Source: Xylocopa sonorina
Lineage: Eukaryota > Arthropoda > Insecta > Hymenoptera > Apidae
Assembly: GCF_050948175.1 (NCBI RefSeq)
Contig: NW_027490176.1
Coordinates: 434,001-498,000 of the forward strand
Reading direction: 5' to 3'
Length of the DNA stretch: 64,000 nucleotides
Each line of letters begins with the position of its first letter. Position 1 is the first letter of the stretch. Below are positions 36,301-50,500 of this stretch, one piece after another. The position numbers and the translations under genes were made by a program. The notes beneath the pieces were generated by a model that did no database searches, was not told where the DNA came from, and saw only the letters and a list, made by a program, of their open reading frames with translations.

Positions 36301-39300
36301 CATATTATATCTTACCATGAAACATAGAAATGAGATGCGATATCGTGATTTAAGAAGCATTTGAACTCTATTGCTTCGATACGTAGACATCTGCAAACGC
36401 TATTTCAAAGCGAGGAAGTGTCGCATTTACATTCATTTGAAGTGTAGACGAGGACTTACATAACACTTCGCAAATCATATTATATCTTACCATGAAACAT
36501 AGAAATGAGATGCGATATCGTGATTTAAGAAGCATTTGAACTCTATTGCTTCGATACGTAGACATCTGCAAACGCTATTTCAAAGCGAGGAAGTGTCGCA
36601 TTTACATTCATTTGAAGTGTAGACGAGGACTACATAACACTTCGCAAATCATATTATATCTTACCATGAAACATAGAAATGAGATTCGATATCGCATTTT
36701 AAGAAGCATTAGAAAGCTATTGCTACGATACGTAGACATCTGCAAACGCTATTTCCATGCAAGGAAGTGTCGCATTTACATTCATTTTGAAGTGTAGACG
36801 AGGAATACATAACACTTCGCAAATCATATTATATCTTACCATGAAACATAGAAATGAGATTCGATATCGCATTTTAAGAAGCATTAGAAAGAAGCATTAG
36901 AAATCTATTGCTACGATACGTAGACATCTGCAAACGCTATTCCATGCAAGGAAGTGTCGCATTTACATTCATTTGAAGTGTAGACGAGGAATACATAACA
37001 CTTCGCAAATCATATTATATCTTACCATGAAAACATAGAAATGAGATGCGATATCTCGTTTTAAGAAGCAGTAGAACTCTATTGCTACGATACGTAGAAA
37101 TCTGCAAACCCTATTTCCTAGCGAGGAAGTGTCGCATTCACATTCATTTGAAGTGTAGACGAGGAATACATGACACTTCGCAATGAATATTATATCTTAC
37201 CATGAAACATTGAAATGAGATGCGATATCGCGTTTTAAGAAGCATTAGAACTCTATTGCTACGATACCTAGACATCTGCAGACGCTATTTCCTAGCAAGG
37301 AAGTGTCGCATTTACATTCATTTGAAGTGTAGACGAGGAATACATGATACTTCGCAAATCATATTATATTTTACCATGAAACATAGAAATGAGATGCGAT
37401 ATCGCGTTTTAAGAACCATTAAATCACTATTGCTACGATAGGTAGACATCTGCAAACGCTATTTCCTTGCAAGGAAGGGTCGCATTTACATTCATTTGAA
37501 GTGTTGACGAGGAATACATAACATTTCGCAAATCATATTATATCTTACCATGAAACATAGAAATGAGATGCGATATCGCGTTTTAAGAAGCATTTGAACT
37601 CTATTGCTTCGATACGTAGACATCTGCAAACGCTATTTCCTAGCGAGGAAGTGTCGCATTTACATTCATTTGAAGTGTAGACGAGGACTACATAACACTT
37701 CGCAATCATATTATATCTTACCATGGAACATAGAAATGAGATGCGGTATCGCGTTTTAAGAATCATAAGAACTCTATTGCCACGATACGTAGACATCTGC
37801 AAACGCTATTCCTTGCAAGGAAGTTGGTCGCATTTACATTCATTGAAGTGTAGACGAGGAATACATAACACTTCGCCAATCATATTATATCTTACCATGA
37901 AACATAGAAATGAGATGCGATATCGCGTTTTAAGAAGCATTAGAACACCATTGCTACGATATGTAGACATTTGCAAACGCTATTTCCTTGCAAGGAAGTG
38001 TCGCATTTACATTCATTTGAAGTGTAGACGAGGAATACATAACACTTCGCAAATCATGTTATCTCTTACCATGAAACATAGAAACTGAGATGCGATATCG
38101 CGTTTAGGAATCATATGAACTCTATTGCTACGATACGTAGACATCTGCAATTGCTATTTCCGTGCAAGGAAGTGTCGCATTTACATTCATTAGAAGTGTA
38201 GACGAGGAATACATAACACTTCGCAAATCATATTATATCTTACCATGAAACATAGAAATGAGATGCGATATCGCGTTTAAAGAAGCATTAGAACTCTATT
38301 GCTACGATACGTAGACATCTGCAAACGCTATTTCCTTGCAAGGAAGTGTCGCATTTACATTCATTTGAATCGTAGACGAGGAATGCTTAACACTTTCGCA
38401 ATGAATATTAAATCTTATCAAGAAACATAGATATGAGATGCAATATCTCGTTTTAAGAAGTATTTGAACTCTATTGCTTCGATACGTAGACATCTGGAAC
38501 GCTATTTCCTACCAAGGAAGTGTCGCAGTTATTTTCATTTGAAGTGTAGACGAGGATACATAACACTTCGCAATCATATTACATCTTACCATGAAACATA
38601 GAGATGAGGCTGCGATATCGCGTTTTAAGAAGCAGCAGAAATCAATTGCTACGATACGTAGACATCTGCAAACGCTATATCCCAGCAAGATAGTGTCGCA
38701 TTTACATTCATTTGAAGTGTAGACGACGGATACATAACACTTCGCAAATCATATTATACCTTACCATGAAACATAGAAATGAGATGCGATATCGCGTTTT
38801 AACGAGCATTAGAAATCTATTGCTACGATACGTAGACATCTGCAAACGCTATTTCCTAGCGAGGAAGTGACACATTCACATTCATTTGAAGTGTAGACGA
38901 GGAATACATAACTCTTTGCAAATCATATTATATCTTACCATGAAATATACAAATGAGATGCGATATCGCGTTTTAAGAAGCATTAGAACTCTATTGCTAC
39001 CATACCTAGACATCTGCAAACGCTATTTCCTAGCGAGGAAGTGACGCATTCACATTCATTTGAAGTGTAGACGAGGAATACATAACACTTTGCAAATCAT
39101 ATTATATCTTACCATGAAATATAGGAATGAGATGCGATATCGCGTTTTAAGAAGCATTAGAACTCTATTGCTACGATACGTAGATATCTGCAAACGCTAT
39201 TTCCTTGCAAGGAAGTGTTGCATTTACATTCATTTGAATCGTAGACGAGGAATGCATAACACTTCGCAATGAATATTATATCTTACCATGAAACATAGAA

Positions 39301-41500
39301 ATGAGATGCGATATCGCGTTTTAAGAAGCATTAGAACTCTATTGCTACGATACCTAGACATCTGCAGACGCTATTTCCTAGCAAGGAAGTGTCGCAGTTA
39401 CATTCATTTGAAGTGTAGACGAGGAATACATAACACTTCGCAAATCATATTACATCTTACCATGAAACATAGAAATGAGGTGCGATATCGCGTTTTAAGA
39501 AGCAGCAGAAATCAATTGCTACGATACGTAGACATCTGCAAACGCTATATCCTTGCAAGAAAGTGTCGCATTTACATTCATTTGAAGTGTAGACGACGGA
39601 TACATAACACTTCGCAAATCATATTATACCTTACCATGAAACATAGAAATGAGATGCGATATCGCGTTTTAAGAATCATAAGAACGCTATTGCTACGATA
39701 CGTAGACATCTGCAAACGCTATTTCCTTGCAAGGAAGTGTCGCATTTACATTCATTTGAATCGTAGACGAGGAATGCATAACACTTCGCAATGAATATTA
39801 TATCTTATCATGAAACATAGATATGAGATGCAATATCTCGTTTTAAGAAGCATTTGAACTCTATTGCTACGATACCTAGACATCTGCAGACGCTATTTCC
39901 TAGCAAGGAAGTGTCTAATTTACATTCAATTGAAGTGTAGACGAGGAATACATGACACTTCGCAAATCATATTATATCTTACCATGAAACATAGAAATGA
40001 GATGCGATATCGCGTTTTAACGAGCATTAGAAATCTATTGCTACGATACGTAGACATCTGCAAACGCTATTTCCTAGCGAGGAAGTGACGCATTCACATT
40101 CATTTGAAGTGTAGACGAGGAATACATAACACTTTGCAAATCATATTATATCTTACCATGAAATATAGAAATGAGATGCGATATCGCGTTTTAAGAAGCA
40201 TTAGAACTCTATTGCTACGATACCTAGACATCTGCAAACGCTATTTCCTAGCGAGGAAGTGACGCATTCACATTCATTTGAAGTGTAGACGAGTGAATAC
40301 ATAACACTTTGCAAATCATATTATATCTTACCATGAAATATAGGAATGAGATGCGATATCGCGTTTTAAGAAGCATTAGAATTCTATTGCTACGATACGT
40401 AGACATCTGCAAACGCTATTTCCTAGCGAGGAAGTGTCGCATTCACATTCATTTGAAGTGTAGACGAGGAATACATGACACTTCGCAAATCATATTATAT
40501 CTTACCATGAAACATAGAAATGAGATGCGATATCGCGTTTTAAGAAGCATTAGAACTCTGTTGCACGATACCTAGACATCTGCAGACGCTATTTCCTAGC
40601 AGGAAGTGTCGCATTAACATTCATTTGAAGTGTAGACGAGGAATACATGTTACTTCGCAAATCATATTATATCTTACCATGATACAATAGAAATGAGATG
40701 CGATATCGCCTTTTAAGAAGCATTAGAACACTGTTGCTACGATAGGCAGACATTTGCAAACGCTATTTCCTAGCAAAGAAGTGTCGCATTTACATTCATT
40801 TGAAGTGTAGACGAGGAATACATAACACTGTCGCAATCATATTATATCCTACCATGAAACATAGAAATGAAATGCGATATCGCGTTTAAGAAGCATTAGA
40901 ACTCTATTGCTACGATACGTAGACATCTGCAAACGCTTATTTCCTAGCGAGGAAGTGTCGCATTCACATTCATTTGAAGTGTAGACGAGGAATACATGAC
41001 ACTTCGCAAATCATATTATATCTTACCGTGAAACGTAGAAATGAGATGCGATATCGCGTTTTAAGAAGCATTAGAACTCTATTGCTACGATACCTAGACA
41101 TCTGCAGACGCTACTTCCTAGCAAGGAAGTGTCGCATTTACATTCATTTGAAGTGTAGACGAGGAATACATGATACTTCGCAAATCATATTATATCTATA
41201 CCATGAAACATAGAAATGAGATTCGATATCGCGTTTTAAGAAGCATTAGAAAGCTATTGCTACGATACGTAGATATCTGCAAACGCTATTTCCTAGCGAG
41301 GAAGTATCGCATTCACATTCATTTGAAGTGCAGAGGAGGAATACATAACACTTCGCAAAATCATATTATACCTTACCATGAAACATAGAAATGAGATGCG
41401 GTATCGCGTTTTAAGAATCATAAGAACACTATTGCCACGATACGTAGACATCTGCAAACGCTATTTCCTTGCAGGAAGTGACGCATTTACATTCATTTGA
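33351..41500. repeat. Satellite block D, irregular with many indels
   Basis: About 47 monomers of the same satellite, with frequent single-base indels that break the long open frame. A one-base-longer motif, atctatacc for atcttacc, marks related monomers near 33350, 34222, 35961 and 41199. A 13-bp tandem duplication sits at 36878-36903. Parts near 38.7-40.3 kb resemble 29.4-30.3 kb closely. No gene is visible. Confidence 0.93.
36878..36903. repeat. 13-bp tandem duplication inside a monomer
   Basis: gaagcattagaaa occurs twice in a row where other monomers have it once. Slippage is the likely cause. Confidence 0.8.
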
Positions 41501-44500
41501 AGAGTGGACTGAGGAATACATAACACTTCGCCAATCATATTATATCTTACCATGAAACATAGAAATGAGATGCGATATCGCGTTTTAAGAGTCATTAGGA
41601 CACCATTGCTAGGATATGTAGACATTTGCAAACGCTATTTCCTTGCAAGAAGTGTCGCATTTACATTCATTTGAAGTGTAGACGAGGAATACATAACACT
41701 TCGCAAATCATAGTATACCTTACCATGAAACATAGAAATAAGATCCGATATCGCGTTTTAAGTATCATAAGAACTCTATTGCTACGATACGTAGACATCT
41801 GCAAACGCTATTTCCTTGCAGGAAGTGTCGCATTTACATTCATTTGAAGTGTAGACGAGGAATACATGACACTTCGCAAATCATATTATATCTTACCATG
41901 AAACATAGAAATGAGATGCGTTATCGCGTTTTAAGAAGCCATCAGAAATCATTGCTACGATACGTAGACATCTGCAAACGCTATTTCCTTGCAAGGAAGT
42001 GTCGCATTTACATTCATTGAAGCGTGGACGAGGAATACGTGACACTTCGCAAATCATATTATATCTTACCATAAAACATAGAAATGAGATGCGTTATCGC
42101 GTTTTAGAAGCATCAGAAATCCATTGCTACGATACGTAGACATCTGCAAACGCTATTTCCTTGCAAAGAAGTGTCGCATTTACATTCATTTGAAGTGTAG
42201 ACGAGGAATACATAACACTTCGCAAATCATATTATATCTTACCATGAAACATAGAAATGAGATGCGATATAGCGCTTTAAGAATCATAAGAACTCTATTG
42301 CTACGATACGTAGACATCTGCAAAGGCTATTTCCTGCAAGGAATGTCGCATTTACATTCATTTGAAGCGTGGACGAGGAATACACGACACTTCGCAAATC
42401 ATATTATATCTTACCATGAAGCATAGAAATGAGATGCGTTATCGCGTTTTAAGAAGCATCAGAAATCCATTGCTACAATACGCAGACATCTGCAAACGCT
42501 ATTTCCTTGCAAGAAATTGTCGCATTACATTCATTTGAAGTGTAGACGAGGAATACATAACACTTCGCAAATCATATTATACCTTACTATGAAACATAGA
42601 AATAGATCCGACATCGCGTTTTAAGAAGCAGCAGAAATCCATTGCTACGATACGTAGACATCTGCAAAGGCTATTTCCTTGCAAGAAAGTGTCGCATTTA
42701 CATTCATTTGAAGTGTAGACGACGGATACATAACACTTCGCAAAACATATTATACTTTACCATGAAACATAGAAATGAGATGCGATATCGCGTTTTAAGA
42801 AGCATTAGAACTCTATTGCTACGATACGTAGACATCTGCAAATGCTATTTCTTGCAAGGAAGTGTTGCATTTACATTCATTTGAATCGTAGACGTGGAAT
42901 GCATAACACTTCGCAATGAATATTATATCTTATCATGAAACATAAATATGAGATGTAATATCTCGTTTTAAGAAGCATTTGAACTCTATTGCTTCGATAC
43001 TTAGACATCTGCAAACGCTATTTCCTTGCAAAGAAGTGTCGCATTTACATTCATTTGAAGTGTAGACGATGAATACATAACACTTCGCAAATCATATTAT
43101 ATCTTACCATGAAACATAGAAATAAGATCCGATATCGCGTTTTAAGAAGCAGCAGAAATCCATTGCTACGATACGTAGACATCTGCAAACGCTATTTCCT
43201 TGCAAGAAAGTGTCGCATTTACATTCATTTGAAGTGTAGACGAGGAATACATAACACTTCGCAAATCATATTATACCTTACCATGAAACATAGAAATGGG
43301 ATGCGATATCGCGTTTTAAGAAGCAGCAGAAATCCATTGCTACGATACGTAGACATCTGCAAACGCTATTTCCTTGCAAGAAATTGTCGCATTTACATTC
43401 ATTTGAATCGTAGACGACGGATACATAACACTTCGCAAATCATATTATACCTTACCATGAAACATAGAAATGAGATGCGATATCGCGTTTTAAGAATCGT
43501 AAGAACTCTATTGCTACGATACGTAGACATCTGCAAACTCTATTTCCTTGCAAGCAAGTGTTGCATTTACATTCATATGAAGCGTGGACGAGGAATACAT
43601 GACACTTCGCAAATCATATTACATCTTACCATGAAACATAGAAAAGAGATGCGATATCGCGTTTTAAGTATCATAAGAACTCTATTGCTACGATACGTAG
43701 ACATCTGCAAACGCTATTTCCTTGCAAGGAAGTGTCGCATTTACATTCATTTGATGTGTTGACGAGGAGTACATAACACTTCGCAAATCATATTATATCT
43801 TACCATGAAACACAGAAATAAGATCCGATATCGCGTTTCAAGAATCATAAGAACTCTATTGCTACGATACGTAGACATCTGCAAACGCTATTTCCTTGCA
43901 GGGAAGTGTCGCATTTACATTCATTTGAAGTGTAGACGAGGAATACAGGACACTTCGCAAATCATATTATATCTTACCATGAATCATAGAAGTGAGATGC
44001 GATATCGCGTTTTAAGAAGTAGCAGAAATCCATTGCTACGATACGTAGACATCTGCAAACGCTATTTCCTTGCAAGGAAGTGCCGCATTTACATTCATTT
44101 GAAGCGTGGACGAGGAATACATGACACTTCGCAGATCAAATTATATCTTACCATGAATTATAGAAATGAGATGCGATATCGCGATTTAAGAAGCATCAGA
44201 AATCCATTGCTACGATACGTAGACATCTGCAAATGCTATTTCCTTGCAAGAAAGTGTCGCATTTACATTCATTTGAAGTGTAGACGAGGAATACATGACA
44301 CTTCGCAAATCATATTATATCTTACCATGAATCATAGAAGTGAGATGCGATATCGCGTTTTAAGAAGCAGCAGAAATATATTGCTACGATACGTAGACAT
44401 CTGCAAACGCTATTTCCTTGCAAGGAAGTGCCGCATTTACATTCATTTGAAGCGTGGACGAGGAATACATGACACTTCGCAGATCATATTATATCTTACC

Positions 44501-47500
44501 ATGAATCATAGAAATGAGATGCGATATCGCGATTTAAGAAGCATCAGAAATCCATTGCTACGATACGTAGACATCTGCAAACGCTATTTCCTTGCAAGAA
44601 AGTGTCGCATTTACATTCATTTGAAGTGTAGACGAGGAATACATAACACTTCGCAAATCATATTATATCTTACCATGAAACATAGAAATGAGTTCCGATA
44701 TCGCGTTTTAAGAAGCATCAGAAATCCATTGCTACGATACGTAGACATCTGCAAACGCTATTTCCTTGCAAGAAAGTGTCGCATTTACATTCATTTGAAG
44801 TGTAGACGAGGAATACATAACACTTCGCAAATCATATTATACCTTACCATGAAACATAGAAATGGGATGCGATATCGCGTTTTAAGAAGCAGCAGAAATC
44901 CATTGCTACGATACGTAGACATCTGCAAACGCTATTTCCTTGCAAGAAATTGTCGCATTTACATTCATTTGAATCGTAGACGACGGATACATAACACTTC
45001 GCAAATCATATTATACCTTACCATGAAACATAGAAATGAGATGCGATATCGCGTTTTAAGAATCGTAAGAACTCTATTGCTACGATACGTAGACATCTGC
45101 AAACTCTATTTCCTTGCAAGAAAGTGTCGCATTTACATTCATTTGAATCGTAGACGACGGATACATAACACTTCGCAAATCATATTATACCTTACCATGA
45201 AACATAGAAATGAGATGCGATATCGCGTTTTAAGAATCGTAAGAACTCTATTGCTACGATACGTAGACATCTGCAAACTCTATTTCCTTGCAAGAAAGTG
45301 TCGCATTTACATTCATTTGAATCGTAGACGAGGAATGCATAACACTTCGCAAATCATATTATATCTTACCATGAAACATAGAAATGAGATGCGATATCGC
45401 GTTTTAAGAAGCATTAGAAATCTATTGCTACGATACGTAGATATCTGCAAACGCTATTTCCTTGCAAGCAAGTGTTGCATTTACATTCATTTGAAGCGTG
45501 GACGAGGAATACATGACACTTCGCAAATCATATTACATCTTACCATGTAACATAGAAAAGAGATGCGATATCGCGTTTTAAGTATCATAAGAACTCTATT
45601 GCTACGATACGTAGACATCTGCAAACGCTATTTCCTTGCAAGGAAGTGTCGCATTTACATTCATTTGATGTGTTGACGAGGAGTACATAACACTTCGCAA
45701 ATCATATTATATCTTACCATGAAACACAGAAATAAGATCCGATATCGCGTTTCAAGAATCATAAGAACTCTATTGCTACGATACGTAGACATCTGCAAAC
45801 GCTATTTCCTTGCAAGGAAGTGCCGCATTTACATTCATTTGAAGCGTGGACGAGGAATACATGACACCTCGCAGATCATATTATATCTTACCATGAATCA
45901 TAGAAATGAGATGCGATATCGCGATTTTAAGAAGCATCAGAAATCCATTGCTACGATACGTAGACATCTGCAAACGCTATTTCCTTGCAAGAAAGTGTCG
46001 CATTTACATTCATTTGAAGTGTAGACGAGGAATACATAACCTTCGCAAATCATATTATATCTTACCATGAAACATAGAAATGAGTTCCGATATCGCGTTT
46101 TAAGAAGCATCAGAAATCCATTGCTACGATACGTAGACATCTGCAAACGCTATTCCTTGCAAGAAAGTGTCGCATTTACATTCATTTGAAGTGTAGACGA
46201 GGATACATAACACTTCGCAAATCATATTATACCTTACCATGAAACATAGAAATGGATGCGATATCGCGTTTTAAGAAGCAGCAGAAATCCATTGCTACGA
46301 TACGTAGACATCTGCAAACGCTATTTCCTTGCAAGAAATTGTCGCATTTACATTCATTGGAATCGTAGACGACGGATACATAACACTTCGCAAATCATAT
46401 TATACCTTACCATGAAACATAGAAATGAGATGCGATATCGCGTTTTAAGAATCGTAAGAACTCTATTGCTACGATACGTAGACATCTGCAAACTCTATTT
46501 CCTTGCAAGAAAGTGTCGCATTTACATTCATTTGAATCGTAGACGAGGAATGCATAACACTTCGCAAATCATATTATATCTTACCATGAAACATAGAAAT
46601 GAGATGCGATATCGCGTTTTAAGAAGCATTAGAAATCTATTGCTACGATACGTAGATATCTGCAAACGCTATTTCCTTGCAAGCAAGTGTTGCATTTACA
46701 TTCATTTGAAGCGTGGACGAGGAATACATGACACTTCGCAAATCATATTACATCTTACCATGAAACATAGAAAAGAGATGCGATATCGCGTTTTAAGTAT
46801 CATAAGAACTCTATTGCTACGATACGTAGACATCTGCAAACGCTATTTCCTTGCAAGGAAGTGTCGCATTTTACATTCATTTGATGTGTTGACGAGGAGT
46901 ACATAACACTTCGCAAATCATATTATATCTTACCATGAAACACAGAAATAAGATCCGATATCGCGTTTCAAGAATCATAAGAACTCTATTGCTACGATAC
47001 GTAGACATCTGCAAACGCTATTTCCTTGCAGGAAGTGTCGCATTTACATTCATTTGAAGCGTGGACGAGGAATACATGACACTTCGCAAATCATATTATA
47101 TCTTACCATGAAACATAGAAATGAGATGCGTTATCGCGTTTTAAGAAGCATCAGAAATCCATTGCTACGATACGTAGACATCTGCAAACGCTATTTCCTT
47201 GCAAAGAAGTGTCGCATTTACATTCATTTGAAGTGTAGACGAGGAATACATAACACTTCGCAAATCATATTATATCTTACCATGAAACATAAAAATGAGA
47301 TGCGATATCGCGTTTTAAGAATCATAAGAACTCTATTGCTACGATACGTAGACATCTGCAAACGCTATTCCTTGCAAGGAAGTGTCGCATTTACATTCAT
47401 TTGAATCGTAGACGAGAATGCATTACACTTCGCGAATCATATTATATCTTACCATGAAAATAGAAATGAGATGCGATATCGCGTTTTAAGAAGCATTAGA

Positions 47501-50500
47501 ACTCTATTGCTACGATACGTAGACATCTGCAGACGCTATTTCCTTGCAAGGAAGTGTCGCATTTACATTCATTTGAAGTGTAGACGAGGAATACATGACA
47601 CTTCGCAAATCATATTATATCTTACCATGAAACATAGAAGTGAGATGCGATATCGCGTTTTAAGAAGCATTAAAACACTATTGCTACGATAGGTAGACAT
47701 TTGCAAACGCTATTTCCTTGCAAGGAAGTGTCGCATTTACATTCATTTGAAGTGTAGTCGAGGAATACATAACACTTCGCAAATCATATTATATCTTACC
47801 ATGAAACATAGAAATGAGATGAGATATCGCGTTTTAAGAAGCATTAGAACTCTATTGCTACGATAGCTAGACATCTGCAGACGCTATTCCTAGCAAGGAA
47901 GTGTCGCATTTACATTCATTTGAAGTGTTGACGAGGAATACATAACACTTCGCAAATCATATTATATCTTACCATGAAACATAGAAATGAGATGCGATAT
48001 CGTGATTTAAGAATCATAAGAACTCTATTGCTACGATACGTAGACATCTGCAAACGCTATTTCCTTGCAAGGAAGTGTCGCATTTACATTCATTTGAAGT
48101 GTAGACGAGGAATACATAACACTTCGCAAATCATATTATATCTTACCATGAAACATAGAAATGAGATGCGATATCGCGTTTTAAGAAGCATTAGAACTCT
48201 ATTGCCTACGATACCTAGACATCTGCAGACGCTATTTCCTAGCAAGGAAGTGTCGCATTTACATTCATTTGAAGTGTTGACGAGGAATACATAACACTTC
48301 GCAAATCATATTATATCTTACCATGAAACATAGAAATGAGATGCGATATCGCGATTTAAGAATCATAAGAACTCTATTGCTACGATACGCTATTTCCTTG
48401 CAAGAAAGTGTCGCATTTACATTCATTTGAATCGTAGACGACGGATACATAACACTTCGCAAATCATATTATACCTTACCATGAAACATAGAAATGAGAT
48501 GCGATATCGCGTTTTAAGAATCGTAAGAACTCTATTGCTACGATACGTAGACATCTGCAAACTCTATTTCCTTGCAAGAAAGTGTCGCATTTACATTCAT
48601 TTGAATCGTAGACGAGGAATGCATAACACTTCGCAATCATATTATATCTTACCATGAAACATAGGAATGAGATGCGATATCGCGTTTTAAGAAGCATTAG
48701 AAATCTATTGCTACGATACGTAGATATCTGCAAACGCTATTTCCTTGCAAGCAAATGTTGCATTTACATTCATTTGAAGCGTGGACGAGGAATACATGAC
48801 ACTTCGCAAATCATATTACATCTTACCATGAAACATAGAAAGGAGATGCGATATCGCGTTTTAAGAATCATAAGAACTCTATTGCTACGATACGTAGACA
48901 TCTGCAAACGCTATTTCCTTGCAAGGAAGTGTCGCATTTACATTCATTTGAAGTGTAGACGAGGAATACATAACACTTTGGCAAATCATATTATTCTTAC
49001 CATGAAACATAGAAATGAGATGCAATATCGCGTTTTTAGAAGCATTAGAACTCTATTTCTACGATACCTAGACATCTGCAGACGCTATTTCCTTGCAAGA
49101 AAGTGTCGCATTTACATTCATTTGAAGTGTAGACGAGAATACATAACACTTCGCAAATCATATTATACATTACCATGAAACATAGAAATGAGATGCGTTA
49201 TCGCGTTTTAAGAAGCATCAGAAATCCATTGCTACGATACGTAGACATCTGCAAACGCTATTTCCTTGCAAGAAAGTGTCGCATTTACATACATTTGAAG
49301 TGTAGACGAGGAATACATAACACTTCGCAAATCATATTATACCTTACATGAAACATAGAAATGGGATGCGATATCGCGTTTAAGAAGCAGCAGAAATCCA
49401 TTGCTACGATACGTAGATATCTGCAAACGCTATTTCCTTGCAAGCAAGTGTTGCATTTACATTCATTTGAAGCGTGGACGAGGAATACATGACACTTCGC
49501 AAATCATATTACATCTTACCATGAAACATAGAAAAGAGATGCGATATCGCGTTTAAGTATCATAAGAACTCTATTGCTACGATACGTAGACATCTGCAAA
49601 CGCTATTTCCTTGCAAGGAAGTGTCGCATTCACATTCATTTGATGTGTTGACGAGGAGTACATAACACTTCGCAAATCATATTATATCTTACCATGAAAC
49701 ACAGAAATAAGATCCGATATCGCGTTTCAAGAATCATAAGAACTCTATTGCTACGATACGTAGACATCTGCAAACGCTATTTCCTTGCAGGAAGTGTCGC
49801 ATTTACATTCATTTGAAGTGTAGACGAGGAATACAGGACACTTCGCAAATCATATTATATCTTACCATGAATCATAGAAGTGAGATGCGATATCGCGTTT
49901 TAAGAAGTAGCAGAAATCCATTGCTACGATACGTAGACATCTGCAAACGCTATTTCCTTGCAAGGAAGTGCCGCATTTACATTCATTTGAAGCGTGGACG
50001 AGGAATACATGACACTTCGCAGATCAAATTATATCTTACCATGAATCATAGAAATAAGATGCGATATCGCGATTTAAGAAGCTTCAGAAATCCATTGCTA
50101 CGATACGTAGACATCTGCAAATGCTATTTCCTTGCAAGAAAGTGTCGCATTTACATTCATTTGAAGTGTAGACGAGGAATACATAACACTTCGCAAATCA
50201 TATTATATCTTACCATGAAACATAGAAATGAGTTCCGATATCGCGTTTTAAGAAGCATCAGAAATCCATTGCTACGATACGTAGACATCTGCAAACGCTA
50301 TTTCCTTGCAAGAAAGTGTCGCATTTACATTCATTTGAAGTGTAGACGAGGAATACATAACACTTCGCAAATCATATTATACCTTACATGAACATAGAAA
50401 TGGGATGCGATATCGCGTTTTAAGAAGCAGCAGAAATCCATTGCTACGATACGTAGACATCTGCAAACGCTATTTCCTTGCAAGAAATTGTCGCATTTAC

